DNA of 8,666 nt from JBNJEA01 sp051745395. Lineage in GTDB: Bacteria > Desulfobacterota > Desulfobacteria > Desulfobacterales > Desulfosalsimonadaceae. Position 1 is the stretch's first letter. Each line of letters begins with the position of its first letter. The notes below the pieces were generated by a model. The model worked only from the letters and a program-made list of their open reading frames with translations. It was not told the DNA's origin and did not search any database. Shown piece after piece: positions 1 through 7,594 of the stretch. The stretch lies in the NCBI GenBank assembly GCA_051745395.1, contig JBNJEA010000126.1, positions 1 to 8,666 of the forward strand. The letters are read 5' to 3'. A program made the translations under genes and the position numbers.

Positions 1-1680
1 ATCCGACCACCAGTACCACAGGGCGCTGCTTTCATTGCCGTATTTGGACAAAACGGTCGGCGGCGTGCCGAATTTGTTCCAGTACAGCAGCCGGGTATAA
101 TCGATGTTCCAGAGCAGCACATAGGGGCAGGCCTCAAACAGGATCTGATCGATCTGCCGGCAGATACGGTTTCTTTTCTGGATATCGAAACTCCGTTTCT
201 GTTTTTCGATTAATTGGTCCACTTCCGCGTTTTTAAACCCCGTAATGTTGCTGCCGCCCTTCCGGTCGGCTTCTTCGGCCGACCACATGCCTTCCGGGTC
301 CTTGAAAAGTCCCGAACTCCATGACGCCCAGGTCATCTGGTAATTGTACTCGTCCATTTCCCGGGCCCAGGCGGCCCAGTCCTTTTTGTCGACAATGAGT
401 TCAATCCCGGCGTCTTTGAGGTCCTCGGCATAGATGGAAAGAAATTTTTCCGAAGATGCCGAACGGGTCAAAAACTTGAATGAAAGCTTCCGCCCGTCTT
501 TTTCCAGATAGCCGGTATCGGGGTTGACCGTCCATCCGGCGTCTTCCAGCAACTTGCGCGCGGCCTCCTTATCCATTTCGATCTGGGGGTTGGGGCAGGG
601 GTGTTTTTCGGAATATAGGTCTTCATAGTAGGACCGATGCAGAAAATACTGGTTATACATCAGGGTCCGGTTCATCTTCCGGCGGTCGAGCAGCCGGGCC
701 ATGGCTTTTCTGACCCGTACGTCTTTGAAGGGAAAGCGCCGCATGTTCATGGCAAAGCCCTGGAAGCCCACGGGCTGGTGGTTGTAGATTTTCTGCTTGA
801 TGATGTGGTTGTTGAAAAAATCGTCGGTATTGGTTTCCTTGATCCAGATGCGGGAGGTATAGACGGGAAACAAATCGATCTGTCCCTTCTGAAAGGCGGC
901 AAAGGCGTTTTCTCGTTCCCCGTAGAATTTGTAGGTGATGGTATCGAAATTGTACTTGTTTTTGTGCCGGGCCCGGTCATCCTGCCACCAGTCGTCGCGG
1001 CGCTGTAAGCTGATATATCTGCCTTCTTCGATTTTGCCGGGCCGGTAGGGGCCAGACAGCACGGGAAATTCGAAGTTGACCTTGTTGAAATCGCGCTCCT
1101 GTAAGGCGTGTTTGGGCAGGATGTTAAATCCCCCCAGCGCCTGGAGGTTTTTCCAGTGTACGTTTTTGGCGGTAAATACCACGGTCCGCTTGCCGGCAAT
1201 TTCCGGGGGATGGAAGCGTTCCATGTTGATTTTGTGCGGTCCGGTTAAATGCTTGGGATCCATGATCGCGGCATAGGTCCATTTCACATCTTTGGCCGTA
1301 ATCGCTTCGCCGTCGCTCCAACGGGCGTTTTCGTCGATATGGAAGGTAAAGGTTTTCTTATCTTCCGATATTTCCCACCGGTCGGCGATGGCGGGTTCAT
1401 AGTCGAGGTTGATCGGGTTGATGCTCAGCAGGGTTTCAAACATCACCCCGAAAACCTGAGAGGACAGCACGTTGTTGTCTAAGTAGTAGTTTAAGCTTTT
1501 CGGGTATTGGCCGCCGAATACCACGATCTGGCCGCCGGCTTTCGCATCGGGACTGGCCAGAGGATCGGGGCGATCGGACCACCCGCTTTTCGGAAACTGC
1601 TCGGCCCACAGGGGTCCGGCTGTTAAAATGACGAAAAAGGCGGCTGCCAGCCAAATATAGCAACGAAATGTATGCGTCAT
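1..1680 (-). CDS. yejA: YejA-type periplasmic solute-binding protein of an ABC transporter (SBP family 5), 3' end cut by the window
   Basis: This is the binding protein of a peptide-type ABC importer; it would capture a ligand in the periplasm and pass it to YejB/YejE permeases. The frame is open without interruption from the ATG at 1680 to base 1, giving 560 residues; E. coli YejA is about 600, so only a short C-terminus is missing. Residues 1-26 form a signal peptide: a hydrophobic stretch with AAAFFVILTAG, then PLWA before EQ as a likely signal peptidase I site. No lipobox cysteine is seen. The family 5 hallmark is WSDGEAITAKDVKWTY at 121-136. YejA-like segments follow, including LSGPYRPGKIEEGRYI, YNFDTITYKFYGE, and YTRLLYWNKFGTP near the visible end. 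It starts 8 bp after the dapB stop, so it is probably translated from the dapB message; a G-rich Shine-Dalgarno-like stretch overlaps the end of dapB. The permease genes would lie beyond the left edge. The ligand is not shown by sequence: oligopeptides (microcin C for E. coli Yej) or muropeptides (YepA of alphaproteobacteria) are both possible. Confidence 0.92.
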   Translation of the reverse strand, partial: MTHTFRCYIWLAAAFFVILTAGPLWAEQFPKSGWSDRPDPLASPDAKAGGQIVVFGGQYPKSLNYYLDNNVLSSQVFGVMFETLLSINPINLDYEPAIADRWEISEDKKTFTFHIDENARWSDGEAITAKDVKWTYAAIMDPKHLTGPHKINMERFHPPEIAGKRTVVFTAKNVHWKNLQALGGFNILPKHALQERDFNKVNFEFPVLSGPYRPGKIEEGRYISLQRRDDWWQDDRARHKNKYNFDTITYKFYGERENAFAAFQKGQIDLFPVYTSRIWIKETNTDDFFNNHIIKQKIYNHQPVGFQGFAMNMRRFPFKDVRVRKAMARLLDRRKMNRTLMYNQYFLHRSYYEDLYSEKHPCPNPQIEMDKEAARKLLEDAGWTVNPDTGYLEKDGRKLSFKFLTRSASSEKFLSIYAEDLKDAGIELIVDKKDWAAWAREMDEYNYQMTWASWSSGLFKDPEGMWSAEEADRKGGSNITGFKNAEVDQLIEKQKRSFDIQKRNRICRQIDQILFEACPYVLLWNIDYTRLLYWNKFGTPPTVLSKYGNESSALWYWWSD

Positions 1681-1688
1681 GGCACCTG

Positions 1689-2519
1689 TTACACCCCCTT
1701 GAGTACATCGATCATGGTAAAGGCCCGGCCGGTTTCGCCCCGCCGGCATTTTTGTCCCAGAAACAAGACCGCATCAAACGTGCCCTGCGCATAAATGTCG
1801 CGGCCGTTGATGTTGTGGGTAAAGCAAAACGTGGCCGTCCGGTCCGGCGAAACCAGGGTATAGGTATGCCAGCCGTGGCCGTCTATATAAGCTTCCGGGA
1901 CACCGAGTTGGTTTTTCTGCACTGCCGGGTCTCTAACCTTGATGATATCGGTTTCGGCAAAATCGATACCGAGCCGGTTGAAGTATTGGACCATGGCCTT
2001 GGCCGTACCGCTGGTGTCGGCCTTGGTTTGCTGGTGGCTTTCCTTTATTTCCAGGCTGTAGCCGGAAAACAGGCCGGGAAAGTTTTCGGCGGCATAGGCC
2101 ATCATGGCCTGGAAACCCACGATCTGCTTGGCCATGTTCGGCGCGATCACGGCGGAAATCTCTGCAGATTCAACCCGCTGCTGCAGCTGCTGACGATCGC
2201 CGCCGGTGGTGCCCATGACAAAGGGGATGTGGTGGCGGCAGTAAAAGTCGGCGTTGTCGTTAACGGCTGTGGGATGGGTAAAATCGATGGCGACGAAATC
2301 GCCGTAATCAACCTTGAGTTTTGCCACCTCGGCCTCTCGCCGGTCCGGTCCGATTAAAGTGATGGCCTGATCGCCGATGGTGCAGACGGGATCGTTAATT
2401 TCCGGGCCGGTTAAAGAATACGGCATCAGTTGAAACCGGTCGTCGGTGACAATATTTCGCACCAGCATTTTGGCCAGGTTGCCGGGAAGGCCGTTAATCA
2501 TCACGTTTTGCGGTTCCAT
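1689..2519 (-). CDS. dapB: 4-hydroxy-tetrahydrodipicolinate reductase, plant type (DapB)
   Basis: DapB reduces the dihydrodipicolinate precursor with NAD(P)H to tetrahydrodipicolinate, in the cytoplasmic pathway to meso-diaminopimelate and lysine. The 276-residue protein has an N-terminal nucleotide-binding motif NGLPGNLA (9-16), then DFTHP (79-83), MGTTGGDR (102-109) and APNMAKQ (126-132). The catalytic segment KESHQQTKADTSGTAK (159-174) holds the expected His162 and Lys166 plus the substrate-binding SGTA. The usual bacterial enzyme carries an HH pair followed by K-x-D-x-PSGTA. The ESHQ...K-x-DTSGTA form and MGTTGGDR are those of the plant-type subfamily, which also occurs in some bacteria. 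The ATG is supported by a purine-rich Shine-Dalgarno sequence (AAGGAAGGA, 2524-2532). The gap of 92 bp to the preceding fusion gene could hold an internal promoter: a CATAAT -10-like hexamer lies in it, but without a good -35. The following binding-protein gene begins 8 bp after the stop, so the two look co-transcribed. Confidence 0.94.
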   Translation of the reverse strand: MEPQNVMINGLPGNLAKMLVRNIVTDDRFQLMPYSLTGPEINDPVCTIGDQAITLIGPDRREAEVAKLKVDYGDFVAIDFTHPTAVNDNADFYCRHHIPFVMGTTGGDRQQLQQRVESAEISAVIAPNMAKQIVGFQAMMAYAAENFPGLFSGYSLEIKESHQQTKADTSGTAKAMVQYFNRLGIDFAETDIIKVRDPAVQKNQLGVPEAYIDGHGWHTYTLVSPDRTATFCFTHNINGRDIYAQGTFDAVLFLGQKCRRGETGRAFTMIDVLKGV

Positions 2520-2611
2520 GGGGTCCTTCCTTTCTTGTTGGGGTTGCTATGTATTATGGGTTTCACTGACGGGAATATCCGGTAAAAAGCATACCACAGT
2601 CTATCCGGGGA

Positions 2612-4339
2612 TCACAGGGCAGAATTCTGCCATTTCCCGTTGACGCCGGCCGCATCCATGCGGTCTTTCGCCCGGCAGACAAGCGATGTCAACGGCGACA
2701 GGCGGAAATCGGCGATGTGGTGAAGCTGATGGTCCAGGCGGTGCAAGGCCGCGGGGATGTAGCGCTCAAACTGTGGTTTTTCCTTGATCTTTGTCAAATG
2801 ACCGTATGCGCCGAGGGCCTGCATCAACCGGGCGATGATGCAGTACTGGAAACCCGTGGCAAAGCGCTCGGTGTCAAAAGCCAGATGGTTTTGCAGCATT
2901 GCCATGGCATCGCCGAGCAATTGTTCCCGTACCTCCTCGGTCAGGGCTACATAGGGGTCGGCCAGCAAAGACGCCAGATCGTACTGGACAGGTCCGAAGC
3001 GGGCGCCCTGAAAATCGATGAAATAATGCCGGCCCCGGTGCACCATGATGTTTCGCGACTGCATGTCCCGGTGAATCAATCCTTGGACCGAATGGGTCAA
3101 AATCTGATCGGCCAGGTATTGAAATACCGGCATCAATTGATTTTCGGAAAAATCATGATAATCGAGATAGCCCTTTACCAAGGCTTCGGTAAAGTAGCGG
3201 CCCTCTTTTTCCACAATTAGGGTCCTGTCATAGCGCTCGCCCTGGTGGGTCCACCGGGGATCAAATTCTACGGCCCCTTCGACGGCAAAAGAGCATAGGG
3301 CATCGATTACCGGCCGGTACAGGTCTAAAATCTGCCGGGGTTTTGATACGGCTGCCATTTGTTGCTGCAGCGGGCAATCGCCGAGGTCCTGCAGAAAAAC
3401 CAGACCGGAGAAGCGATCATGGGCAAAAATTTCGGGCACCGGTATGCCCTTTTGGTGCAGGTGGCGGCCGATGGCGACAAAGGCGTCGACTTCGCTCGTC
3501 CGCTCATCGATGGTGATGCCGTGATCGGCCAGTACCAGGGAAAGGTCGCCCGAAGTGAGCCGGAACCATTTCCGCTCTGAACCATCGCCGGCCAGCAGTT
3601 GCTGTTTTGGTTTTGATGCCGGCCGTTTTTCGAATGCAGCCTGAAATGCCGCCGGGGCCAGGCAATCGGCCACCGCGGCCCGGTAGCGTGCCGGGGTGCC
3701 GAGATCGTTCCAGTAGTGGCCGCTTGCGGTATAGGCGACCACGGTTTGCCCGGATTCAATCATCTCCCGGTAGACATCGATGCTGTTGACGTTGCAGTCG
3801 GCGGGGATGCGGGCATGAATTTGCGGGTCTAACACCTGCAGGCCCGTAAAGGCAAGCAGTCGCGCCGTGTCTGCCTGCCGGCCGGAAAATCCGGTGACGC
3901 GGTTTTCGGCGGAAACGGAAACCGTGTTGAATTCGCTTCGGTCATGGACCACCAGGGTCGCGGGGTGGGAGTGGGCCAGGTGGTACTGGTAAACCGCACC
4001 GATATCAATGTCGGTTAATATATCGCTGTTGATGACCACGAAGGCAGCGTCGTCTAGCACATCTGAAAAATTTTTAATGGCCCCGCCCGTGCCAAGGATT
4101 TGCGGTTCGTGGCGGACGATGACCGGCACGGCGTCATTGCGGCCGGCCAGATAATCTGCAATGGATTGGCCTGCATAATGGGTGTTGACCGCAATGGTGC
4201 CGGCACCCGCGGCGATCAATTGATCGATGAGAATGCCGAGCATCGGCTTGCCCCCGACCGGAAACAGGGGTTTGGGCAGATGTTTGGTATACGGCATCAA
4301 GCGGGTGCCGAAGCCTGCGGACAAAATCAGGGCCTTCAT
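2612..4339 (-). CDS. murU-amgK: Bifunctional MurU-type nucleotidyltransferase / AmgK-type sugar kinase fusion
   Basis: One uninterrupted 575-residue frame joins two enzymes. Residues 1 to about 235 are a sugar-1-phosphate nucleotidyltransferase: signature SAGFGTRLMPYTKHLPKP (7-24), LGTGGAI (82-88), the metal-binding aspartate in NSD (Asp106) and YWNDLGTP (209-216). Residues from about 245 to 550 are an aminoglycoside phosphotransferase-fold kinase: SERKWFRL (254-261), VFLQDLGD (314-321), catalytic loop HRDMQSRN (423-430; Asp425, Asn430) and metal-binding IDFQGARFGP (441-450). In Pseudomonas, AmgK phosphorylates MurNAc or GlcNAc at C1 and MurU makes UDP-MurNAc, bypassing de novo MurA/MurB synthesis (hence intrinsic fosfomycin resistance). 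There the two are separate proteins of about 340 and 220 residues, whose sum matches this fusion. All key catalytic residues are present in both halves. The start lies 20 bp after the plsB stop, with no strong Shine-Dalgarno, which suggests coupling to plsB. Substrate is inferred: another sugar or choline-type phosphate nucleotidyl transfer is possible. The kinase domain should not be read as an antibiotic-resistance gene. Confidence 0.85.
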   Translation of the reverse strand: MKALILSAGFGTRLMPYTKHLPKPLFPVGGKPMLGILIDQLIAAGAGTIAVNTHYAGQSIADYLAGRNDAVPVIVRHEPQILGTGGAIKNFSDVLDDAAFVVINSDILTDIDIGAVYQYHLAHSHPATLVVHDRSEFNTVSVSAENRVTGFSGRQADTARLLAFTGLQVLDPQIHARIPADCNVNSIDVYREMIESGQTVVAYTASGHYWNDLGTPARYRAAVADCLAPAAFQAAFEKRPASKPKQQLLAGDGSERKWFRLTSGDLSLVLADHGITIDERTSEVDAFVAIGRHLHQKGIPVPEIFAHDRFSGLVFLQDLGDCPLQQQMAAVSKPRQILDLYRPVIDALCSFAVEGAVEFDPRWTHQGERYDRTLIVEKEGRYFTEALVKGYLDYHDFSENQLMPVFQYLADQILTHSVQGLIHRDMQSRNIMVHRGRHYFIDFQGARFGPVQYDLASLLADPYVALTEEVREQLLGDAMAMLQNHLAFDTERFATGFQYCIIARLMQALGAYGHLTKIKEKPQFERYIPAALHRLDHQLHHIADFRLSPLTSLVCRAKDRMDAAGVNGKWQNSAL

Positions 4340-4359
4340 ATCATTTATATCATTGGGTT

Positions 4360-7008
4360 TTAATTCGGCAGAAATTTTCGGTAATGCTGAACTTTTTCCA
4401 CATACTCGTCCAGGCGCTGGCGGTCTTTTTCCGGGTGGGTCAGGCCGTGGCTGGTGAAATAGGAAACGGCGTTTTTGTAGTTGATTTTCAGCAGCGCTTC
4501 TTTGCGGGTCAGCTCGTTTCGCTTATACATCCGGTTGCCCATGTTCTGAATTTTTTTGGTGTAATCCTTGATGTCAAAAATCGATTCATGGGCGTAGCGC
4601 ATGAAGAAATTCAGCACCACCCAGTAGGACTCGAAATACGGGGTGAGAAAGGCCGCAAACAGGTTGAGCTTCCGGTAGCCGGCGGAAGTGAGGTTGTAGG
4701 TGTCCGGCAGTGTCTGGTGCGGGGTTAAAATGGCGTCATCGATAAAGGTCTTGATGTTTTTTCGGATAGCCCCATCGATGGGCTCCTCCGGATCGAAAAT
4801 AAATTCATACTCGAAAAAATCCTTTAGAAACCCGTAGTGGGGCAGCAGGTCGGCTGCGCTGAACTGAAAGGCGTCAATGGCGAGTATGGAAAGCGCGGTA
4901 TAGGACGCGGGCACGAAATAGATCAACCCGCTGTTTTTGTAATACTCGAGGTTGGGCCGCTTGTTTTCATGGACCTTGAACATGGGGTTCGGCGATGATG
5001 CGGCCGTGGGCTCGGCAGTGCTTTTGTCAATGAGTTTGTTCTGGGCAAACACGTCTAGCACGTAATCAAATGCAGCCTGCCGGTCCACAAACAGGGTGTC
5101 GGCCAGGTTGGCGTTTTTCATGGCCAAATGATTCATGTAGGTTTCCACGTTGGCCATGAGCTGCTTGTAGTAGATATGTTTCCGGGAGCCGTTTAACAGG
5201 GCGCTGGCGATGATCGAATGGGGCGTGACCACGGTTTCCTGGTTGATGGCGGAGACGATTTTTTTGCCGAATTCATAACAGTGCCGGCGTTGCTCGTTTC
5301 GGTCCAGTTTGGTGTAATCGGTGTCTATGGTGTCGAGATATTCATTTAATGAATACGGCTCGTCAAAATTGATATAGATCTTGCCGTATTTCTTTTTCAG
5401 AAATTTTCTGGCCTTGATCACGTTGCTGAGGTTTTCCGGTGATTTTTTGCCCCCTTCCAGTTCGTGAACATAGGCCTTTTCCTCCAGCACCCGGTCATAG
5501 CCGATATAGATCGGGACAAAGAGCATGTCCTGCCACTGGCTTTTCATGTAGGCGTCTAAGAGCAAAGACAGAAAACCCACCTTGGGGGTCAGCAGTTTGC
5601 CGGTGCGGCTGCGGCCGCCCTCGATAAAAAACTCCAGATGAAACCCTTCATCGAGAATTTTGTAAAGGTACGCGGAAAACACTTCGGGATAAAGGCTTTC
5701 GCCCTTGAAGGTCCGGCGCAGGAAAAACGCGCCGCCGCCCCTGAAGATCGGCCCTATGGGCCAGAAGGACAGGTTTTTTCCAGCGGCGATATGCGGGCAG
5801 GGCATGTTGTTGTGATAAAACAAATAGGACATGATCAGGTAGTCGAGATGGCTTTTGTGACAGGGCACCAAAATCAGCGGCCCCTTTCTGGAGCGTTGCT
5901 TGACCCGGTTTAAGCCGTCGTAGTCGATGACCATGCCGTCGAACATGGCCTTTAATATAAAGCGCAGGGTGATGTCGAATAACCGGATGACCTTCTGGCT
6001 GTAGTTGGCGGCGATTTCATCGAGATATTCCGTGGCTTCTTTCTGGGCCTGGTAGACCGATATCCGGTTTTGTCTGGAATAATCGATGATCGATTTCTGC
6101 ATTTCCGGATTGGTCAGGACCTCTTCCATGATTTCGTCCCGGGTTTTCAAAGCCGGGCCGGTAATGCTCTGGCGGTGGCGGTTGATCTGGTCGAGCAGAT
6201 AGCGGCGCAGGGCGGTGACCTGGTTTTTTTGACTCAGTTCCCGGATGTCGGGGCGTTTTAGAAAATCGATCAGGTTGACGGCTTCGGTGGTTTCGACCAG
6301 GATCTTTTTGGGGTTTTTAAGCAGCATGAAAAGCCGCCGGAGACGGCCGGGTTTTTCCTTGGTGCCGAATAACAGGTCGATAAAGGTCAGGCGGGTCGTC
6401 TGCGGGGTCTTTTCGTAAAGGATCAGGTGCGGGACCAGGTAGATGGGGGTGTGGAGGGTTTTCTGCATTTCGATCAGGTAGTCGATGGGATCGGTTTTCG
6501 ATTCCACCAGCCGGCGGTAGAGCCCTTTTTCCTCGATCAGCGACAGCAGGGCCGATTCGCCCTCTAAAAGTTTGTTTCGATAAAAATGGTTTTCATACGG
6601 ATCGGGCAGGCAGCGGTGCCGGAAAAGATGCCGGGCATAAAAGACAAGGCCCCGGCCCAGGCGCCTTAAGGGCTGCCAGAACATCGCGTTGTAATCGAAA
6701 CCAACAGTGGGATGGGGCAGGTTTTCATGCCGAAAGCGGCTCTGGTAAAAAAAGAAATCAAACAGGCTTTTGTATTTGTTGACAAAAATGACAGTGCCGG
6801 ACTGCTGCAATTTTTTAAGGTGCCGGGCCATTTCCGGATCGATGCGGACCCGGAGAAAAAGCAGCTTCAGGATCAAATTCATAAATATCCCCGTTTTCGG
6901 GGGCAGGTAACTGAAAAGCGGCCGGTCTTCGCCTTCGGCTTTTCTTGGTGCGGGATTTTTATCGCCTTTCCGATCGGATTTCGGCACGGGTTTTTTGAAT
7001 AATGTCAT
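4360..7008 (-). CDS. plsB: Glycerol-3-phosphate O-acyltransferase (PlsB)
   Basis: PlsB acylates the sn-1 position of glycerol 3-phosphate using acyl-ACP or acyl-CoA, the first step of phospholipid synthesis, at the inner membrane's cytoplasmic face. The four acyltransferase blocks appear in order: HKSHLD (HX4D, His384 to Asp389), GGAFFLRRTF (425-434), FFIEGGRSRTGK (460-471) and VPIYIGYDR (498-506). The 882 residues exceed E. coli PlsB (about 807). Some of the excess is a basic, low-complexity N-terminus (about residues 1-28, many K, R and P), followed by a short hydrophobic stretch LILKLLFLRV (45-54) that may lie on the membrane. The long C-terminal region beyond the catalytic core is typical of PlsB rather than of the short PlsC family. 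The ATG at 7008 has only a weak Shine-Dalgarno; the next in-frame Met (residue 43) would remove the basic tail but keep all catalytic blocks. It is the first gene of the leftward run, 20 bp upstream of the fusion gene. Confidence 0.93.
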   Translation of the reverse strand: MTLFKKPVPKSDRKGDKNPAPRKAEGEDRPLFSYLPPKTGIFMNLILKLLFLRVRIDPEMARHLKKLQQSGTVIFVNKYKSLFDFFFYQSRFRHENLPHPTVGFDYNAMFWQPLRRLGRGLVFYARHLFRHRCLPDPYENHFYRNKLLEGESALLSLIEEKGLYRRLVESKTDPIDYLIEMQKTLHTPIYLVPHLILYEKTPQTTRLTFIDLLFGTKEKPGRLRRLFMLLKNPKKILVETTEAVNLIDFLKRPDIRELSQKNQVTALRRYLLDQINRHRQSITGPALKTRDEIMEEVLTNPEMQKSIIDYSRQNRISVYQAQKEATEYLDEIAANYSQKVIRLFDITLRFILKAMFDGMVIDYDGLNRVKQRSRKGPLILVPCHKSHLDYLIMSYLFYHNNMPCPHIAAGKNLSFWPIGPIFRGGGAFFLRRTFKGESLYPEVFSAYLYKILDEGFHLEFFIEGGRSRTGKLLTPKVGFLSLLLDAYMKSQWQDMLFVPIYIGYDRVLEEKAYVHELEGGKKSPENLSNVIKARKFLKKKYGKIYINFDEPYSLNEYLDTIDTDYTKLDRNEQRRHCYEFGKKIVSAINQETVVTPHSIIASALLNGSRKHIYYKQLMANVETYMNHLAMKNANLADTLFVDRQAAFDYVLDVFAQNKLIDKSTAEPTAASSPNPMFKVHENKRPNLEYYKNSGLIYFVPASYTALSILAIDAFQFSAADLLPHYGFLKDFFEYEFIFDPEEPIDGAIRKNIKTFIDDAILTPHQTLPDTYNLTSAGYRKLNLFAAFLTPYFESYWVVLNFFMRYAHESIFDIKDYTKKIQNMGNRMYKRNELTRKEALLKINYKNAVSYFTSHGLTHPEKDRQRLDEYVEKVQHYRKFLPN

Positions 7009-7243
7009 GGTCTGCTTATATTATCGTATATTGGCAAGATGGCATCAGAATCTCATAATGAAAGTCATATGTGTAGCATAACATTTCCAAAATAACAATT
7101 GGTCCGTTCAATTGCAATCCGGCCGGCCGCGTTGGTTGAAAATGGGGATTTTTGCCTTGCTTAAAAAAAATCGTTGTGTTAGATCAATTCTTAATTTTCC
7201 TTTTCACCGGATTTGTGATTCCCCCCTTGGGACCTGAAATCAT

Positions 7244-7272
7244 TTGATATTTTGTGTATTCGAAGATGAAAT
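7244..7272 (+). promoter_or_regulatory. Candidate sigma-70-type promoter of the 98-residue protein gene
   Basis: TTGATA (7244-7249, five of six to the -35 consensus) is followed after exactly 17 bp by TGAAAT (7267-7272, four of six to the -10 consensus). Transcription would start near 7279, giving a very short leader that begins just before the AAGGAGG ribosome site. Spacing and position are right, but the -10 is poor and the region is A/T-rich, so a chance match is quite possible. Confidence 0.3.
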
Positions 7273-7280
7273 TTAAATCA

Positions 7281-7287
7281 AAGGAGG
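7281..7287 (+). promoter_or_regulatory. Strong Shine-Dalgarno sequence of the 98-residue protein gene
   Basis: AAGGAGG is a full match to the anti-Shine-Dalgarno core. It lies 10 nt before the ATG at 7298, which is slightly long but workable. It fixes the start of the small gene and supports it as a real, well translated gene. Confidence 0.8.
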
Positions 7288-7297
7288 ACGTGGCTTT

Positions 7298-7594
7298 ATG
7301 AAAACTTTAATTGGTGGTGCAATTGCTGCCGTAATCGGCGTAATCGGTCTGGCGGTCTGGTTTGAAGCCTTTTTGCAGCTTCTGGCCGGCGCTATCCCCG
7401 TGATGTTGCTCCTTGGTGGCTGCCTGGCCCTTTACCTTGGATTCGATGAACTCAAAGACACCTGGCAGAAAGATACCGGCGTCGAACCGGCCCCCACCGG
7501 TAATGATAGTCCCGGCGAAAGCCTGGATAAAGTCAAGCAGGAAAATGAGGAGCTGAAAAAAGAACTCGAAGCCCTGAAAGCGGAAAAATCGTAA
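7298..7594 (+). CDS. Small two-helix membrane protein with a leucine-zipper-like tail, function unknown
   Basis: I do not recognise this gene with certainty. The 98-residue product has two hydrophobic helices, about residues 3-26 and 28-49, joined by a tight turn around GAIP. A polar linker rich in D, P, G and S follows (about 50-74), then a charged helix with hydrophobic residues at heptad spacing: Leu76, Val79, Asn83, Leu86, Leu90, Leu93. The Asn inside the core row is typical of parallel dimeric coiled coils. The likely picture is a hairpin in the inner membrane with a dimerising C-terminal tail, and both ends on the same side. The hairpin (small size, W in the first helix, then a GAIP/GAVP turn) recalls the magnetosome protein MamI from memory; this is weak and unverified. 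It is the only plus-strand gene, has its own strong ribosome site, and ends in a strong terminator, so it is probably a single-gene unit. The stop codon lies inside a short direct repeat. Confidence 0.82.
   Translation: MKTLIGGAIAAVIGVIGLAVWFEAFLQLLAGAIPVMLLLGGCLALYLGFDELKDTWQKDTGVEPAPTGNDSPGESLDKVKQENEELKKELEALKAEKS

Larger units (their letters stand above)
7009..7297. other. Divergent intergenic region between plsB and the 98-residue protein gene
   Basis: This 289-bp stretch is richer in A/T than the genes around it and should hold the promoters of both the leftward plsB run and the rightward small gene. The plsB side (about 7009-7100) has several A/T-rich hexamers that could be -10 elements, including a TG-extended TACACA preceded at 17 bp by TTGTTA on the minus strand, but none is a convincing match. 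It also holds a GGCCGGCC site (near 7121) and scattered CAATTG hexamers, which I take as chance. No small RNA, riboswitch or open frame with a good ribosome site was seen. Confidence 0.5.

Noticed and set aside
747..1199. Minus-strand frames at 747-1199, 1124-1321 and 1436-1708 that could be taken as separate small genes
   Set aside because: They overlap, in another frame, the continuous solute-binding protein that runs from 1680 to base 1 and carries all family motifs.
1668..2357. A 229-codon plus-strand open frame opposite dapB, and a similar 167-codon frame at 2717-3220 opposite the fusion gene
   Set aside because: Both lie antisense to genes with clear family motifs, show no motif of their own, and are the frame shadows expected in GC-rich coding DNA.
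2618..2631. Perfect 14-bp palindrome GGCAGAATTCTGCC
   Set aside because: It sits in the last codons of the fusion gene, has an AT centre and no following T run, so it is neither a convincing terminator nor a known operator.
2612..3600. Aminoglycoside-resistance gene, suggested by the phosphotransferase fold
   Set aside because: The kinase half is fused to a sugar-1-phosphate nucleotidyltransferase and sits among envelope genes; sugar phosphorylation explains it better.
7009..7100. A definite promoter for plsB
   Set aside because: Several A/T-rich hexamers compete on the minus strand and none has both a good -35 and a good -10, so no single site could be supported.
7110..7140. GGCCGGCC with surrounding CAATTG words as a regulatory inverted repeat
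   Set aside because: The symmetric core is short, the arms do not extend, and such words arise easily in this composition.
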